DNA from: Pseudomonadota bacterium
Lineage (GTDB): Bacteria; Pseudomonadota; Gammaproteobacteria; Burkholderiales; Rhodocyclaceae
DNA: 58,302 nt
Direction: 5' to 3'
NCBI GenBank assembly: GCA_029776255.1
Contig: JAKOTN010000045.1
Span: forward strand, 1-58,302
Shown: positions 29,286 through 38,904 of the stretch, piece by piece
How positions within the stretch are numbered: position 1 is the first letter of the stretch
How the letters are laid out: each line of letters opens with the position of its first letter
Notes under the pieces: generated by a model
Databases searched by the model: none
What the model was told of the DNA's origin: nothing
The model's input: only the letters and a program-made list of their open reading frames with translations
Program-made: the position numbers and the translations under genes

Positions 29286-32200
29286 ATGGCTAAGGATTTC
29301 AGTACCTCCTCTTCCCCACTGTCGATCCGCGACAAATTGCAGCGACTGGTATGGCGGACGGTCGCCACCGCCCTGGCCGTCGTCGCTCTGGCCATGTTGA
29401 TGTTTCAAGTGTGGACCTTCAGGAACACCATGATCGAACGCTTGGCCGTGGTAGCGCAAATGATCGGCGTCAACACCACCGCCGCACTTGAATTCGACGA
29501 TTCGCGACAAGCCACCAAGCTCCTCGGCTCGTTGCAGGCTGAAAAAGACATCGCGGCGGTCACCGTTTATTCGATCGAACGGGAATTTTTCGCCGGCTAT
29601 GAGCAGGCGGGTCAAGGCAAAGTGTCTGGCACTCCCGGAGACCCGTGGCTTTTGCGCGGCATGGAAGGCCGCGTGCCCGCCTATCGCTTCCGGGTCGACG
29701 CCATTGAGTACCTGGCGCCGATCACCCTCCATCGGGAAACCATTGGTTACGTTTACCTGCGCGCCAGCCCGGAGCGCTTCTACACCCAATTTCTCGGCAG
29801 TGTCCTGCTCATTCTTGGCGTGACCCTGGCGTCCGGCTGGCTGGCGTTTTTCTGGGCCGCCCGCCTGCAACAGCGCATCATCGAACCCATCTTCCGCCTG
29901 GCCGATTCGATGCGCCGGGTAACCGAAGAGCAGAATTTCAGCCTCCGGGTGCCGAACGACGAGCAGGATGAAATCGGGCAATTGACAGCGGGGTTCAACG
30001 ACATGCTGGCGCAACTCGAAGAACGGGACAGCAACCTCGCCGAGCGCGGTCTGGAACTGGCCAAGACCAACCGCGATCTGGAAACGGCCGTTCAGGAGGC
30101 GAACGAGGCCAAGGCGAGCGCGGAACAAGCCAATCGGGCGAAATCGATGTTCCTGGCCAATATGAGCCACGAGATCCGTACGCCAATGAATGGCGTGCTG
30201 GGAATGACCGAGCTGTTGCTCGATTCGCCACTGGACGACGAACAGCGAGGATTCGCCCGCACCGCCCTGCGCTCCGGACAAGCTCTACTGGCCGTGATCA
30301 ACGACATTCTCGACTTTTCCAAAATCGAAGCCGGCAAGCTCGAACTGGACCCCGTCGATTTCCAGTTGCGCGATCTGGTGGAGGATGTAGCGGGCCTGTT
30401 CGCCGAACGAGCGCAAGGCAAGGGCCTGGAGATCAACACTCTCCTGCCGCCGGACATGCCACTGTGGGTACGCGGCGATTCCGGGCGTTTGCGGCAAATC
30501 TTGTCAAATTTGCTGAGCAACGCCGTCAAGTTCACCAGCCTGGGCGAAATCAACATTCGCGCCACCCAGGTCGAGTCGGGACCGGGCGGCGTCCTGCTGC
30601 GCTTCGAGGTCAGCGATAGCGGTTGCGGCATCCCGGAAAACAAGCTGGAGGCGGTTTTCGAGGAATTCGACCAAGGCGAATTGGGTACCGCGCGCCGCTA
30701 CGGCGGTACCGGTCTTGGCCTGGCCATCGTCCGTCGACTCAGCGAACTGATGGGCGGATCAGTGGGAGTCACCAGCCAGACCGGCGTTGGCAGCACGTTC
30801 TGGGTCACCGCGCGCTTCGAGGTCGTCGATGCCGAACTGCCCGGCGAGTGGGAAGAAGACGGCGACGGCTTGCGCGAACGCAGAGTGTTGTTGGTCGACG
30901 ACAACGCCACCAACCGCACCATTCTGCTCTACCACGTCATCGGATGGGGAATGTCGGCGGAATCGGCGGCCGACGGTGGCGAAGCACTCGAAAAACTGCG
31001 ACGAGCCGCCATGCTCGGCCGGCCTTACGATGTCGTTCTTATCGACATGTTGATGCCGGGACTCGATGGGGTCGAAGTCACCAGGCAACTACGCGCAGAC
31101 GCTCGACTCGCGGCAACCCGCGTGGTCATGCTGACTTCGATGAACCGGGCAAGTGCGACACACGCCGCGCATAACGCGGGGGTTGATCGCTACGTGGCCA
31201 AGCCGGTGCGCAAAGCGCAATTGTTCGGCAGCATGCGGGTCGCTCTGGGGCTGGTATCCGAACAAACGGAAATCGATTCCGGAACCGAGGAGGACCACGC
31301 CGCGCTTCTGGGGCTCAAGGTGCTATTGGTGGAGGACAATCCGGTCAACCAGGAAGTGGCGTGCATCAGCCTGCGTCGCCTGGGATGCCAGGTTGTCGTC
31401 GCCAGTGGCGGTCGCGAGGGCGTCGAAGCCGCCACCACGGACTCGTGCGACATCATTCTCATGGACTGCCAGATGCCCGAAGTTGACGGCTTCGAAGCCA
31501 CGCGACTCATCCGTGACTGGGAATCCAAACAGGCCATTCCCGGGCACCCCGCCCGGCGGATCCCCATCATCGCGCTGACCGCCAACGCCATGCGCGGCGA
31601 CCGCGAGGAATGTCTGGAAGCGGGCATGGACGATTATCTCTCCAAGCCGTTTGCCCGCCCCGCCCTGCAGGATGTACTCGAACGCTGGACTCGCCCGCTG
31701 ATGCCGCAGATACCGCCGCTGCCCATTGAACAGCGGACGCAGCCGGCGGAACCCCTAAAGGCGCCCGCTTTCGACCCGGCCGTGCTCGAATCTTTACGCG
31801 AGGCCGGAGGCGACGCTCTGGTCACTCGGGTAGTCAAGGTCTTCACCGACGGCACGCCGGGCAAAATAAATGAGATGCGCGCGGCCATCGCCGCCGGTGA
31901 CGGCTCCCGCCTGGCCGCCGCCAGCCACTACCTCAAGTCGGGCAGCGCCAATCTGGGATTGACATCGTTTTCGGAACTCACAAAAACACTGGAGCGCCTC
32001 GGCAAAGCAGGTGACATCGACGCGGCGGCAAAGGAAATACAGAATTTGGATCGGGAGTTCGCGGCGGCGATCAGGGGATTGAAACAAGCGACCGAAAGAG
32101 AAACGGCCAACGTGTCGCCAACACCTGCCAACGAAACCGAATTGGGAGAAGCATCGTTGGCAACGCCGACAGCATCGCAGAAAATACGACGCGCCCGCCT

Positions 32201-32588
32201 CCTCGTGGTGGACGACGATGCCTCGTTAAGGGCAATTGCCCGACACTGGTTGGGGACAGGCGGGTTCGAAGTCCTTGAGGCCGAGGACGGTTACTCGGGC
32301 CTGATGATTGCCGCTTCGCAAAAGCCGGACGCCGTACTGCTCGATGTCATGATGCCTGGGTTGAACGGATACGACGTCTGTGCGCAAATACGTGCCTTCC
32401 CGGATGGCGCGACGATTCCAATCGTCATGATGACCGGCCTCGACGATTATGCCTCGGTCGAACGTGCCTACGACGCCGGCGCCACCGACTATTCGCCCAA
32501 ACCGGTCAGCTGGGTATTGCTGCAACACCGCCTGCGCTATCTACTTCGTGACCGCCCGCTCATTTCGGCCACTGCCGGCAACTCCTGA
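29286..32588 (+). CDS. Hybrid sensor kinase with three receiver domains and an HPt domain
   Basis: An 1100-residue multi-domain kinase. Transmembrane helices at about 20-40 and 170-192 enclose a periplasmic or CHASE8-like sensor. Then come HAMP (about 195-245), a coiled coil, and HisKA with phospho-acceptor His295 (NMSHEIRTPMNGVLGM). The ATPase has LSNLLSNAVKF, DSGCGIP and GTGLGLAIV boxes. A first receiver (about 535-655, VLIDMLMPGLDG) and a second (about 675-805, ILMDCQMPEVDGFEA) are followed by an HPt domain (His in AASHYLKSGSANLGL) and a third receiver (about 970-1090, VLLDVMMPGLNGYDV). Signal flow is probably sensor to receiver to HPt to another receiver. No output domain exists in the chain, so a separate effector is expected. 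Confidence 0.9.
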   Translation: MAKDFSTSSSPLSIRDKLQRLVWRTVATALAVVALAMLMFQVWTFRNTMIERLAVVAQMIGVNTTAALEFDDSRQATKLLGSLQAEKDIAAVTVYSIEREFFAGYEQAGQGKVSGTPGDPWLLRGMEGRVPAYRFRVDAIEYLAPITLHRETIGYVYLRASPERFYTQFLGSVLLILGVTLASGWLAFFWAARLQQRIIEPIFRLADSMRRVTEEQNFSLRVPNDEQDEIGQLTAGFNDMLAQLEERDSNLAERGLELAKTNRDLETAVQEANEAKASAEQANRAKSMFLANMSHEIRTPMNGVLGMTELLLDSPLDDEQRGFARTALRSGQALLAVINDILDFSKIEAGKLELDPVDFQLRDLVEDVAGLFAERAQGKGLEINTLLPPDMPLWVRGDSGRLRQILSNLLSNAVKFTSLGEINIRATQVESGPGGVLLRFEVSDSGCGIPENKLEAVFEEFDQGELGTARRYGGTGLGLAIVRRLSELMGGSVGVTSQTGVGSTFWVTARFEVVDAELPGEWEEDGDGLRERRVLLVDDNATNRTILLYHVIGWGMSAESAADGGEALEKLRRAAMLGRPYDVVLIDMLMPGLDGVEVTRQLRADARLAATRVVMLTSMNRASATHAAHNAGVDRYVAKPVRKAQLFGSMRVALGLVSEQTEIDSGTEEDHAALLGLKVLLVEDNPVNQEVACISLRRLGCQVVVASGGREGVEAATTDSCDIILMDCQMPEVDGFEATRLIRDWESKQAIPGHPARRIPIIALTANAMRGDREECLEAGMDDYLSKPFARPALQDVLERWTRPLMPQIPPLPIEQRTQPAEPLKAPAFDPAVLESLREAGGDALVTRVVKVFTDGTPGKINEMRAAIAAGDGSRLAAASHYLKSGSANLGLTSFSELTKTLERLGKAGDIDAAAKEIQNLDREFAAAIRGLKQATERETANVSPTPANETELGEASLATPTASQKIRRARLLVVDDDASLRAIARHWLGTGGFEVLEAEDGYSGLMIAASQKPDAVLLDVMMPGLNGYDVCAQIRAFPDGATIPIVMMTGLDDYASVERAYDAGATDYSPKPVSWVLLQHRLRYLLRDRPLISATAGNS

Positions 32589-32935
32589 TCTGAAAAAAAA
32601 CGGTAGCAAAATCACGCCAAGCGGGCTACGCGACGCCTACGAGAAGTTTCGCATGGTCGCGAACGAGGGCTACCCGACGATCAACGTTCGCCGAGAATCA
32701 GCGCCTAGTGGTCTGACCAGGGCGGCAGACAGTCACCATGGTACATGCCAGAGGCACGCTATTTCGCGGCGACGGCACTAGCGGCGAAAGAATCGAATCA
32801 GCGGGAAATCGTGGGAGACGGCTGACCCAAGCAGAAAGGCGCTCAGTCTGGCCGAAGACAGCGGGAATTCAGCCCGACGAGAGGAGAATCTGGCAATACG
32901 AGGGTGAGTGACAACACATCTCAATGAACATCGCG
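32589..32935. other. Non-coding or decayed region after the hybrid kinase
   Basis: About 350 bases between the kinase stop and a small leftward gene. No open frame has convincing protein content. A stretch near 32610-32690 reads as LRDAYEKFRMVANEG followed by YPTINV, which looks like the tail of a lost protein, but I cannot name it. No promoter or terminator is clear. Confidence 0.4.
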
Positions 32936-33283
32936 TTACACCGCATGATGATGACCACTAAACAAACTGTTCAAATTCGCCTGCCATAACCTAACCAGAT
33001 TCTGGGTAGTGATCATGCTTAACTTGGAAATCCGATTCTGGTGGCGCCACATCCAGGACACACAGGTCCGACCGCCCACGGCCTCGCGAACAACCGAGCG
33101 ATTGCCTTCGGACTCCGCGAAATCGACGAACCGCTCGACGGCCAAACGGTAGTAGTCAGGGCTGTCGCAAGAACCGGTCAGCAATTCGGCTTCTCCAGCC
33201 GCGCGTCGCCAGAGCTTCAATGCGAGCTCTTCGCTGATGCCTGTTTTGTGGGCAATCCACGGAAGAATTTTAGGTGCTTTCAT
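32936..33283 (-). CDS. Small protein of unknown function
   Basis: A 115-residue protein. The start is ATG 33283, supported by AAAGGAG 8 bases upstream; a longer in-frame start is less likely. The N-terminal half (KAPKILPWIAHKTGISEELALKLW) looks like a compact helical unit, with a DSPDYYRLAVERFVDF segment following. The C-terminal half (WMWRHQNRISKLSMI, then LVRLWQANLNSLF) is Trp-rich and basic. Similar uncharacterised small proteins occur in related betaproteobacteria, as far as I can recall. It stands alone between two non-coding stretches. No function is proposed. Confidence 0.6.
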   Translation of the reverse strand: MKAPKILPWIAHKTGISEELALKLWRRAAGEAELLTGSCDSPDYYRLAVERFVDFAESEGNRSVVREAVGGRTCVSWMWRHQNRISKLSMITTQNLVRLWQANLNSLFSGHHHAV

Positions 33284-33832
33284 AGCTGTTACTCCTTTGT
33301 TACTGCCTGGACTCAACACAACGGATGCCGACGTTACCACGCAAGACCAGTCGTGTTGCAGTGCACAATCATTATATCGGTTTTTCTTACGAAAAGTTTA
33401 GTTCCATTCGCTGGAGCGATGCCGGGTCGCGTCCTGAGAACACAGCAGCGACCAAAAGTTTCTTCAGATTACGTTTTTGAACGCTCAACAACCACCACGG
33501 CAAACGCGCTAAAGAGTCATCTCCATGCTGCGACGCAATATTTTTTTCCTTGATCTAATTTCAGGTTAGCACCTTCTGGCCCTGTTTGCTGTGATGGAAT
33601 ACCTGAACCCGTGGATATCAAACAGCTATCGGTGTCAATATCTTCACGCATGAGATGGGAAAAAGCTGACGTTGCAAAACGACAACACTGGAAGCAAGCG
33701 TCACCCCCATCGCGGGTGAAAAATGGGCGTCAACTGCGCTGCCTCCGGGCCGGGTATACTTGGAATCTCCCCGGTTCGCCGCCGACGAGTTGATCGACGC
33801 TACCGAAAATCCGTTTCCGTGAGGTCTGAATC
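33284..33832. other. Non-coding region
   Basis: About 550 bases between the small leftward gene and the carbamoyltransferase gene. The left end holds the ribosome site of the small gene and probably its promoter. It is more AT-rich than its surroundings around 33355-33560. Short open frames here have no recognisable content. A TATACT hexamer near 33757 may be a -10 box for the carbamoyltransferase, but no -35 is convincing. Confidence 0.45.
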
Positions 33833-35608
33833 TTGGCATTGACTGTACTTGGACTGTCTGGCGCGCTGACCCACGACCCGTCGGCAGCGCTTTATATTGA
33901 CGGCAAACTGGTCGCGGCGGCGGAGGAGGAACGTTTCGTTCGCGACAAGCACGCCAAAAATCGCATGCCTTACGAGGCCGCCAAGTTCTGCTTGCAGTTC
34001 GCCGGCGTCAAGCCGGCCGAGGTGGACGCCGTCGCCATTCCGTTCGCACCGATCAGCCTCTCCGAACCGGCGCGCTGGCATTACGCCAAACGATACTGGT
34101 ATGCGCCGGATCGCGCGCTCGACGCCCTGCTCACCGGTAATCGGCGTTTCCACCGGTACCGTCGACGTATCGAATGGTGCCTGCTACAACTTGGCTTCGA
34201 CCTGAAAAAGACCGAGATCGTGCCGGTCGAGCACCATCTCGCGCATGCGGCGAGCGCCTACCACTGCTCCGGCTTCACGGAAAAGACCGCGATTCTCGGT
34301 ATTGACGGCAAAGGCGAATACGCCACCACTTTTTTTGGCTACGGCGAAAATGGCCGGATCCACAAAATCAAGGAATTTTACGATCCGGATTCGCTTGGCG
34401 GCCTTTACGGCGCCTTGACCGAATATCTGGGTTTCGAAATGCTCGACGGCGAGTATAAGGTGATGGGCATGGCGCCATACGGCGACGCCAGCCGCCACGA
34501 CTTCTCGCGTCTGGCCACCTTCGTCAACGGGGAATTGACGATCAATACCGACTACGCCAATGTGATTGGCTTTCGTCGCCACAAGGAGCGCGGCAAGGGC
34601 TACTACTTTTCGCCGAAGCTGATCGAGTGGCTGGGTCCGAAACGCTCTGGCGACAGTGCCGACGATCCCTATATCCACTACGCAGCGAGCATGCAGAAGC
34701 TCTTCGAGGATCTCTCGCTGCAGATGCTCGATTATTACCTCGGCGCCATTTTACGCGAGAGTGGTCGCCTGGCTTTTTCCGGCGGCGGCGCGCTGAACGT
34801 CAAGCTGAATCAGAAAATCATCGCTCGTCCGGACGTGCGCGAACTATTCGTCCAACCGGCCTCCGGCGACGCTGGCACGGCGGTCGGCGCGGCGGCCTAC
34901 GTGTCCGTCGCGCGCGGCGTGCCGGTCGAAAAGATGGAACATGTTTATCTCGGTCCGGCGTACAGCAACGAGGAGGTGATCGCCGCCTGCGCCGGCCACC
35001 CCGCCCGACCGGCATGGCGACACATCGACGAAGTGCCGCGCCGAATTGCCCGTCTACTGGCCGACGGCCACCCGGTGGCGTGGTTTCAGGGGCGAATGGA
35101 ATTTGGTCCGCGCGCGCTAGGAGGACGGTCGATTCTCGGCTGTCCCAGCGTGGCGGGCGTTGCCGACCGGATCAACGCCCAGATCAAGTTCCGCGAACGC
35201 TGGCGTCCTTTTTGCCCAAGCATGCTCGACAGTGTCGGCCCACAGATGCTCGGCAGCCCACATCCCGCGCCATTCATGACCTTCACTTTTGAAGTGGCGC
35301 CTGGCTGGAAGGAAAGAGTGCCGGAGGTGGTCCACGAAGATGGAACCTCGCGGGCGCAGGTGCTCAAGCGCGAGTACAACCCTCGCTATTACGACCTGAT
35401 GATCGAGCTGGAAAAAATCACTGGCAACGGCGTGGTACTGAACACCTCGCTCAACCGGCGTGGCGAGCCGATGATCTGTTCACCGACCGATGCCTTGAAC
35501 ATGTTCCACGGCTCCGACCTGCAATATCTGGTGATGGAAGACATCCTGGTAGTCAAGGACAACACCGATTTCGCGTTGGGATCGCCCCACGGCGAGGCGT
35601 CGGAATAG
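33833..35608 (+). CDS. Carbamoyltransferase, NodU/CmcH (TobZ) family
   Basis: A 591-residue enzyme that would transfer a carbamoyl group from carbamoyl phosphate, via carbamoyl-AMP, to a hydroxyl of a sugar or natural product. The N-terminal Kae1-like domain shows LGLSGALTHDPSAALYIDG, the metal-binding VEHHLAHAASAYHCSGF and ILGIDGKGEYATTF, and DGEYKVMGMAPYG. The C-terminal YrdC-like domain shows WFQGRMEFGPRALGGRSIL and FRERWRPFCPS. The start is TTG 33833, with GAGGT about 9 bases upstream; homology begins right there. It has no biosynthetic neighbours here, so the acceptor is unknown; a surface sugar is a reasonable guess. Confidence 0.88.
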   Translation: MALTVLGLSGALTHDPSAALYIDGKLVAAAEEERFVRDKHAKNRMPYEAAKFCLQFAGVKPAEVDAVAIPFAPISLSEPARWHYAKRYWYAPDRALDALLTGNRRFHRYRRRIEWCLLQLGFDLKKTEIVPVEHHLAHAASAYHCSGFTEKTAILGIDGKGEYATTFFGYGENGRIHKIKEFYDPDSLGGLYGALTEYLGFEMLDGEYKVMGMAPYGDASRHDFSRLATFVNGELTINTDYANVIGFRRHKERGKGYYFSPKLIEWLGPKRSGDSADDPYIHYAASMQKLFEDLSLQMLDYYLGAILRESGRLAFSGGGALNVKLNQKIIARPDVRELFVQPASGDAGTAVGAAAYVSVARGVPVEKMEHVYLGPAYSNEEVIAACAGHPARPAWRHIDEVPRRIARLLADGHPVAWFQGRMEFGPRALGGRSILGCPSVAGVADRINAQIKFRERWRPFCPSMLDSVGPQMLGSPHPAPFMTFTFEVAPGWKERVPEVVHEDGTSRAQVLKREYNPRYYDLMIELEKITGNGVVLNTSLNRRGEPMICSPTDALNMFHGSDLQYLVMEDILVVKDNTDFALGSPHGEASE

Positions 35609-35659
35609 GCGTTTCGCCGCTCCGGCACAGCGGCGAGGATAGCCGTTTTTAAGAGCCAA

Positions 35660-35688
35660 TTGACTCCGGCAGCGGCGCCAAGGATACT
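35660..35688 (+). promoter_or_regulatory. Candidate pgk-tpiA promoter
   Basis: TTGACT (35660-35665) and GATACT (35683-35688) are separated by 17 bases, upstream of pgk. This would leave an untranslated leader of about 155 bases. The call rests on sequence match alone. Confidence 0.5.
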
Positions 35689-35852
35689 TCGTCTGCGTGG
35701 TTGAAACGCCTTCCCTCATGCCCATTTTCTCACCGCATCGGCTAACAGGCACCTTGCGATGGGGAGTCGTTGTGCAGCCAGCACGGAGACACCATGCCCT
35801 TTTCCACCCGGATTCCGCACTTTACCGACAGTCACTCACTCACGAGGAAATC

Positions 35853-37109
35853 ATGTCCAAATTGTTCATCGAAGATCTCGCCCTCCAAGGCAAGCGCGCC
35901 CTGATCCGCGTCGATTTCAACGTCCCGCAAGACAAGGTCACCGGCGCGATCACCAATACCAAACGCATCGAAGCCGCCCTGCCGACCATTCAATACGCGC
36001 TCGATAAAGGCGCGGCCGTTATTCTGATGTCCCATCTCGGTCGTCCCGACGGCAAGGCGGTCGCCCAATACAGCCTGAAACCCGTGGCCACCGCCCTGGA
36101 GGGCCTGCTCGGCCGGCCGGTAAAGTTCCTTGAAGACTGCGTCGGCCCCGATGTCGAAGCCGCCTGCGCACGGATCAAGCCCGGCGAAGTCATTCTGCTC
36201 GAAAACCTCCGCTTCCATATCGAGGAAGAAGGCAAGGCCAGCGTCACCAACGCCGACGGCAGCGTTACCAAAGTCAAGGCCAGCCCGGAAAATGTCCAGG
36301 CATTCCGCGCCTCGTTGACCCGACTGGCCGACGTATATATCAACGACGCTTTCGGCACCGCCCATCGCGACCACTCGTCGATGACCGGCGTCCAGTTGCC
36401 CGAGCGTGCCGCCGGCTATTTGATGAACAAGGAACTGGCCGCTTTTTCCGCCGTGCTCGAATCGCCGAAACGTCCGCTGCTGGCCATTCTCGGCGGCGCC
36501 AAGGTCGCCGACAAGATTCAGTTGATCAACAACCTGCTCGACAAGGCCGATCAAATCATCATTGGCGGCGGCATGGCCTTCACCTTCAAGAAAATCATCT
36601 CGGGCATGCCGATCGGCAGTTCGCTGTTCGATGAAGAAGGCGCCAAGCTGGTCGAGGGCCTGATGGCCAAGGCCAAGGAAAAAGGCAAGCAAATTCTACT
36701 GCCGGTTGACTTCGTCACCGCCGACAAATTCGACGCCAACGCCAATACCGGTATCGGCAACGACGTCGATGGCATTCCCGACGGCTGGCTGGGCCTCGAC
36801 TGCGGCCCGGAGTCGAACCGCCTGTTCACCGATGCCATCATCAATGCCAAGACCATCATCTGGAACGGTCCGGCCGGCGTGTTCGAATTCGCCAAATTTG
36901 AAGCCGGCACCAAGGCGATGGCGGATGCGGTCGTCGCGGCCACGGCAGCGGGTGCGATCACCGTGATCGGCGGCGGCGATACCGCCACGGCCGCCAAGAA
37001 ATACGGCGCCGATAAAAAAGTGACGCACACCTCGACCGGCGGTGGCGCGTCGCTCGAATATCTCGAAGGCAAAATTCTCCCGGGCGTTGCCGCTCTCTCC
37101 GAGAAATAA
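35853..37109 (+). CDS. pgk: Phosphoglycerate kinase, long (eukaryote-like) form
   Basis: Glycolytic and gluconeogenic enzyme converting 1,3-bisphosphoglycerate and ADP to 3-phosphoglycerate and ATP. It is 418 residues, about 30 longer than E. coli PGK. The extra length is largely an insertion after [11 protein letters not shown] (about residues 125-148) that lines up with eukaryotic PGKs, as do [71 protein letters not shown] and WNGPAGVFE. The nucleotide loop [11 protein letters not shown] and [16 protein letters not shown] are intact. The start ATG 35853 has CGAGGAA just upstream. It pairs with tpiA 85 bases downstream. Confidence 0.95.
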   Translation: MSKLFIEDLALQGKRALIRVDFNVPQDKVTGAITNTKRIEAALPTIQYALDKGAAVILMSHLGRPDGKAVAQYSLKPVATALEGLLGRPVKFLEDCVGPDVEAACARIKPGEVILLENLRFHIEEEGKASVTNADGSVTKVKASPENVQAFRASLTRLADVYINDAFGTAHRDHSSMTGVQLPERAAGYLMNKELAAFSAVLESPKRPLLAILGGAKVADKIQLINNLLDKADQIIIGGGMAFTFKKIISGMPIGSSLFDEEGAKLVEGLMAKAKEKGKQILLPVDFVTADKFDANANTGIGNDVDGIPDGWLGLDCGPESNRLFTDAIINAKTIIWNGPAGVFEFAKFEAGTKAMADAVVAATAAGAITVIGGGDTATAAKKYGADKKVTHTSTGGGASLEYLEGKILPGVAALSEK

Positions 37110-37194
37110 GCCAAGCCGCCTCGGCCACACGGCCGGGGCTCCTCGCCCGTCAGCCTTATCAAGCCATCCCAAGCCACTCCACACGAGGAATACC

Positions 37195-37962
37195 ATGCGC
37201 AAAATCGTAATCGCCGGCAACTGGAAAATGAACAAGACTGTTGCCGAATCCGTCAAACTAGCCGCCGATGTCGTTGCCGCCGCCAAGAACATCAAGAACG
37301 TCGTCGTCGCCATTGCCCCAACCTACCTGGCGTTAGCCAAGGTGGCCGAAGTGATAAACGGCAGTAATGTCAAGTTGGCCGCCCAGGATGTGCACTGGGA
37401 AAACCAGGGCGCCTTCACCGGCAAGATCAGCGCCGACATGCTCAAGGAAATCGGCGTCGATTTCGTGATCATCGGCCACTCCGAGCAGCGCAGCTACTTT
37501 GGCGAAACCGACGAAACCGTGAACAAGAAGGTCAAGAAGGTTCAGTCGCTCGGCATGACGCCGATCATCTGCATCGGCGAAACGCTGGCCGAACGCCAGG
37601 GCGGGCAACTGGAAAGCGTGTTGACGCGACAAGTCACCGGTGCTTACGAGGGACTTTCCGGCGACGACGCACTGCGCACGGTGATCGCCTACGAGCCGGT
37701 CTGGGCGATTGGCACCGGCGTGACCGCCAGCGACGACGAAGCGCAACAGGCACACGCCTTCGTACGCAATCTCTTGGCCACACGCTTTGGCAATAGCGTC
37801 GCGCAATCGATTTCAATCCAGTATGGAGGCTCGATGAAGCCGGAAAATGCCGCCGGCCTCCTGGCACAGAAAGACATCGACGGTGGCCTAATCGGCGGCG
37901 CGGCGCTCAAGGCCGACAGTTTTCTGGGCATCGTCACCCCTGGCGAAACGCTCGACAAATAA
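37195..37962 (+). CDS. tpiA: Triosephosphate isomerase
   Basis: Interconverts dihydroxyacetone phosphate and glyceraldehyde 3-phosphate. The 255-residue protein has Asn and Lys in AGNWKMNKT (10-18), the catalytic His in IIGHSEQRSYFGE, the catalytic Glu in AYEPVWAIGTG, and the phosphate-binding IQYGGSMKP and GGLIGGAALK loops. The start ATG 37195 has a CGAGGAA ribosome site like that of pgk. It ends before a strong terminator at 37975-38007. In many betaproteobacteria tpiA instead precedes secG and the nuo operon, so this location is unusual. Confidence 0.95.
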   Translation: MRKIVIAGNWKMNKTVAESVKLAADVVAAAKNIKNVVVAIAPTYLALAKVAEVINGSNVKLAAQDVHWENQGAFTGKISADMLKEIGVDFVIIGHSEQRSYFGETDETVNKKVKKVQSLGMTPIICIGETLAERQGGQLESVLTRQVTGAYEGLSGDDALRTVIAYEPVWAIGTGVTASDDEAQQAHAFVRNLLATRFGNSVAQSISIQYGGSMKPENAAGLLAQKDIDGGLIGGAALKADSFLGIVTPGETLDK

Positions 37963-37974
37963 GCAGACCCACAG

Positions 37975-38007
37975 CGCGGCACCGTGAACGCGGTGTCGCG
38001 TTTTTTT
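37975..38007 (+). terminator. Rho-independent terminator of pgk-tpiA
   Basis: A 10-bp stem (CGCGGCACCG paired with CGGTGTCGCG, one G-U pair) with a 6-base loop is followed directly by seven T. It lies 13 bases after the tpiA stop. Confidence 0.9.
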
Positions 38008-38031
38008 CACCCCAATGCCAGCCGACGAGCA

Positions 38032-38904
38032 TCAGTAAGGACTGGCTTCGCCCGGTGGCCGGGTCTTGAAACGGCGGTGCACCCAATAATATTGTTCGGG
38101 CATCGTGCGCACCGCGGACTCGATCCAAGCGTTCATCCGCGCCGTATCGGCCTCGGCATCGTCGGTGGGAAAATCCAGCCACGGCTCACCGATCGTCACC
38201 ACGTAGCCCTTCCCCTCCGGCAGAATTCGCGTCACGCAAGGAACCACCGTGGCGCCCGCCAACCGTGCCAACCGGGACAAGCCGGCAATAGTCGCCGTCT
38301 GAACGCCAAAAAAAGGCACGAAAATTGAGTCGCGGCTGCGAAAATCCATATCCGGCAAATAGTAGAGCGGGCGTCCAGCCTTCATCGCCTTGACGCTGAC
38401 GCGAATGCTGTCCTGGCGCGAAAGCAACAATTGATCGCCGAAACGTTGACGGCCGCGTAACAACAAACGGTCGAAAACCGGGTTCGACTGCACCGCGTAA
38501 ATGCTGGCGCAATCGAAACGCATCGCAATTCCCGCCCCACCGGCATCCAAACCGACGAAATGCGGCGTCAGCATCAGTACCGGCCGACCGGCGTCCACCA
38601 GCATCCGTAACCGCTGCTCGCCCTCGACCGTCAGAAGCCTCGACAACCGCTCCGTGCGCGCCCACCACAAAAGCGAACGCTCCAGAATGCTGCGTGCCAG
38701 CACCTTGAAGTGCGCAACGGCCAAGCGTCGCCGTTGCTCATCATCGAGTTCCGGGAAGCACAGCCGCAAGTTAACCAAAACGACGTGTCGACGACCGCGA
38801 GCCACCCTGAAAAGTAGGCCACCCAGCGCATCCCCCATTCGCGCCAAAAGCGGCAACGGCAGAAAATGCAGCAGCCACAGTACGGCGACAAGCAGGCGAC
38901 TCAC
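38032..38904 (-). CDS. LpxL/HtrB-family lipid A (lysophospholipid) acyltransferase
   Basis: Membrane-bound enzyme that adds a secondary acyl chain to lipid A or a related lipid. The 290-residue protein has an N-terminal membrane anchor (about 5-25). The HX4D/E-type motif is read as TPHFVGLDAGG (His and Asp about residue 110-117), followed by the LYYLPDMDFRSRDSIFVPFFG and GATVVPCVTRILPEGKGY segments and the C-terminal PEQYYWVHRRFKTRP, a hallmark of the family. The start is GTG 38904. Which of LpxL, LpxM or a paralogue it is cannot be told. It faces the tpiA terminator convergently. Confidence 0.88.
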   Translation of the reverse strand: MSRLLVAVLWLLHFLPLPLLARMGDALGGLLFRVARGRRHVVLVNLRLCFPELDDEQRRRLAVAHFKVLARSILERSLLWWARTERLSRLLTVEGEQRLRMLVDAGRPVLMLTPHFVGLDAGGAGIAMRFDCASIYAVQSNPVFDRLLLRGRQRFGDQLLLSRQDSIRVSVKAMKAGRPLYYLPDMDFRSRDSIFVPFFGVQTATIAGLSRLARLAGATVVPCVTRILPEGKGYVVTIGEPWLDFPTDDAEADTARMNAWIESAVRTMPEQYYWVHRRFKTRPPGEASPY

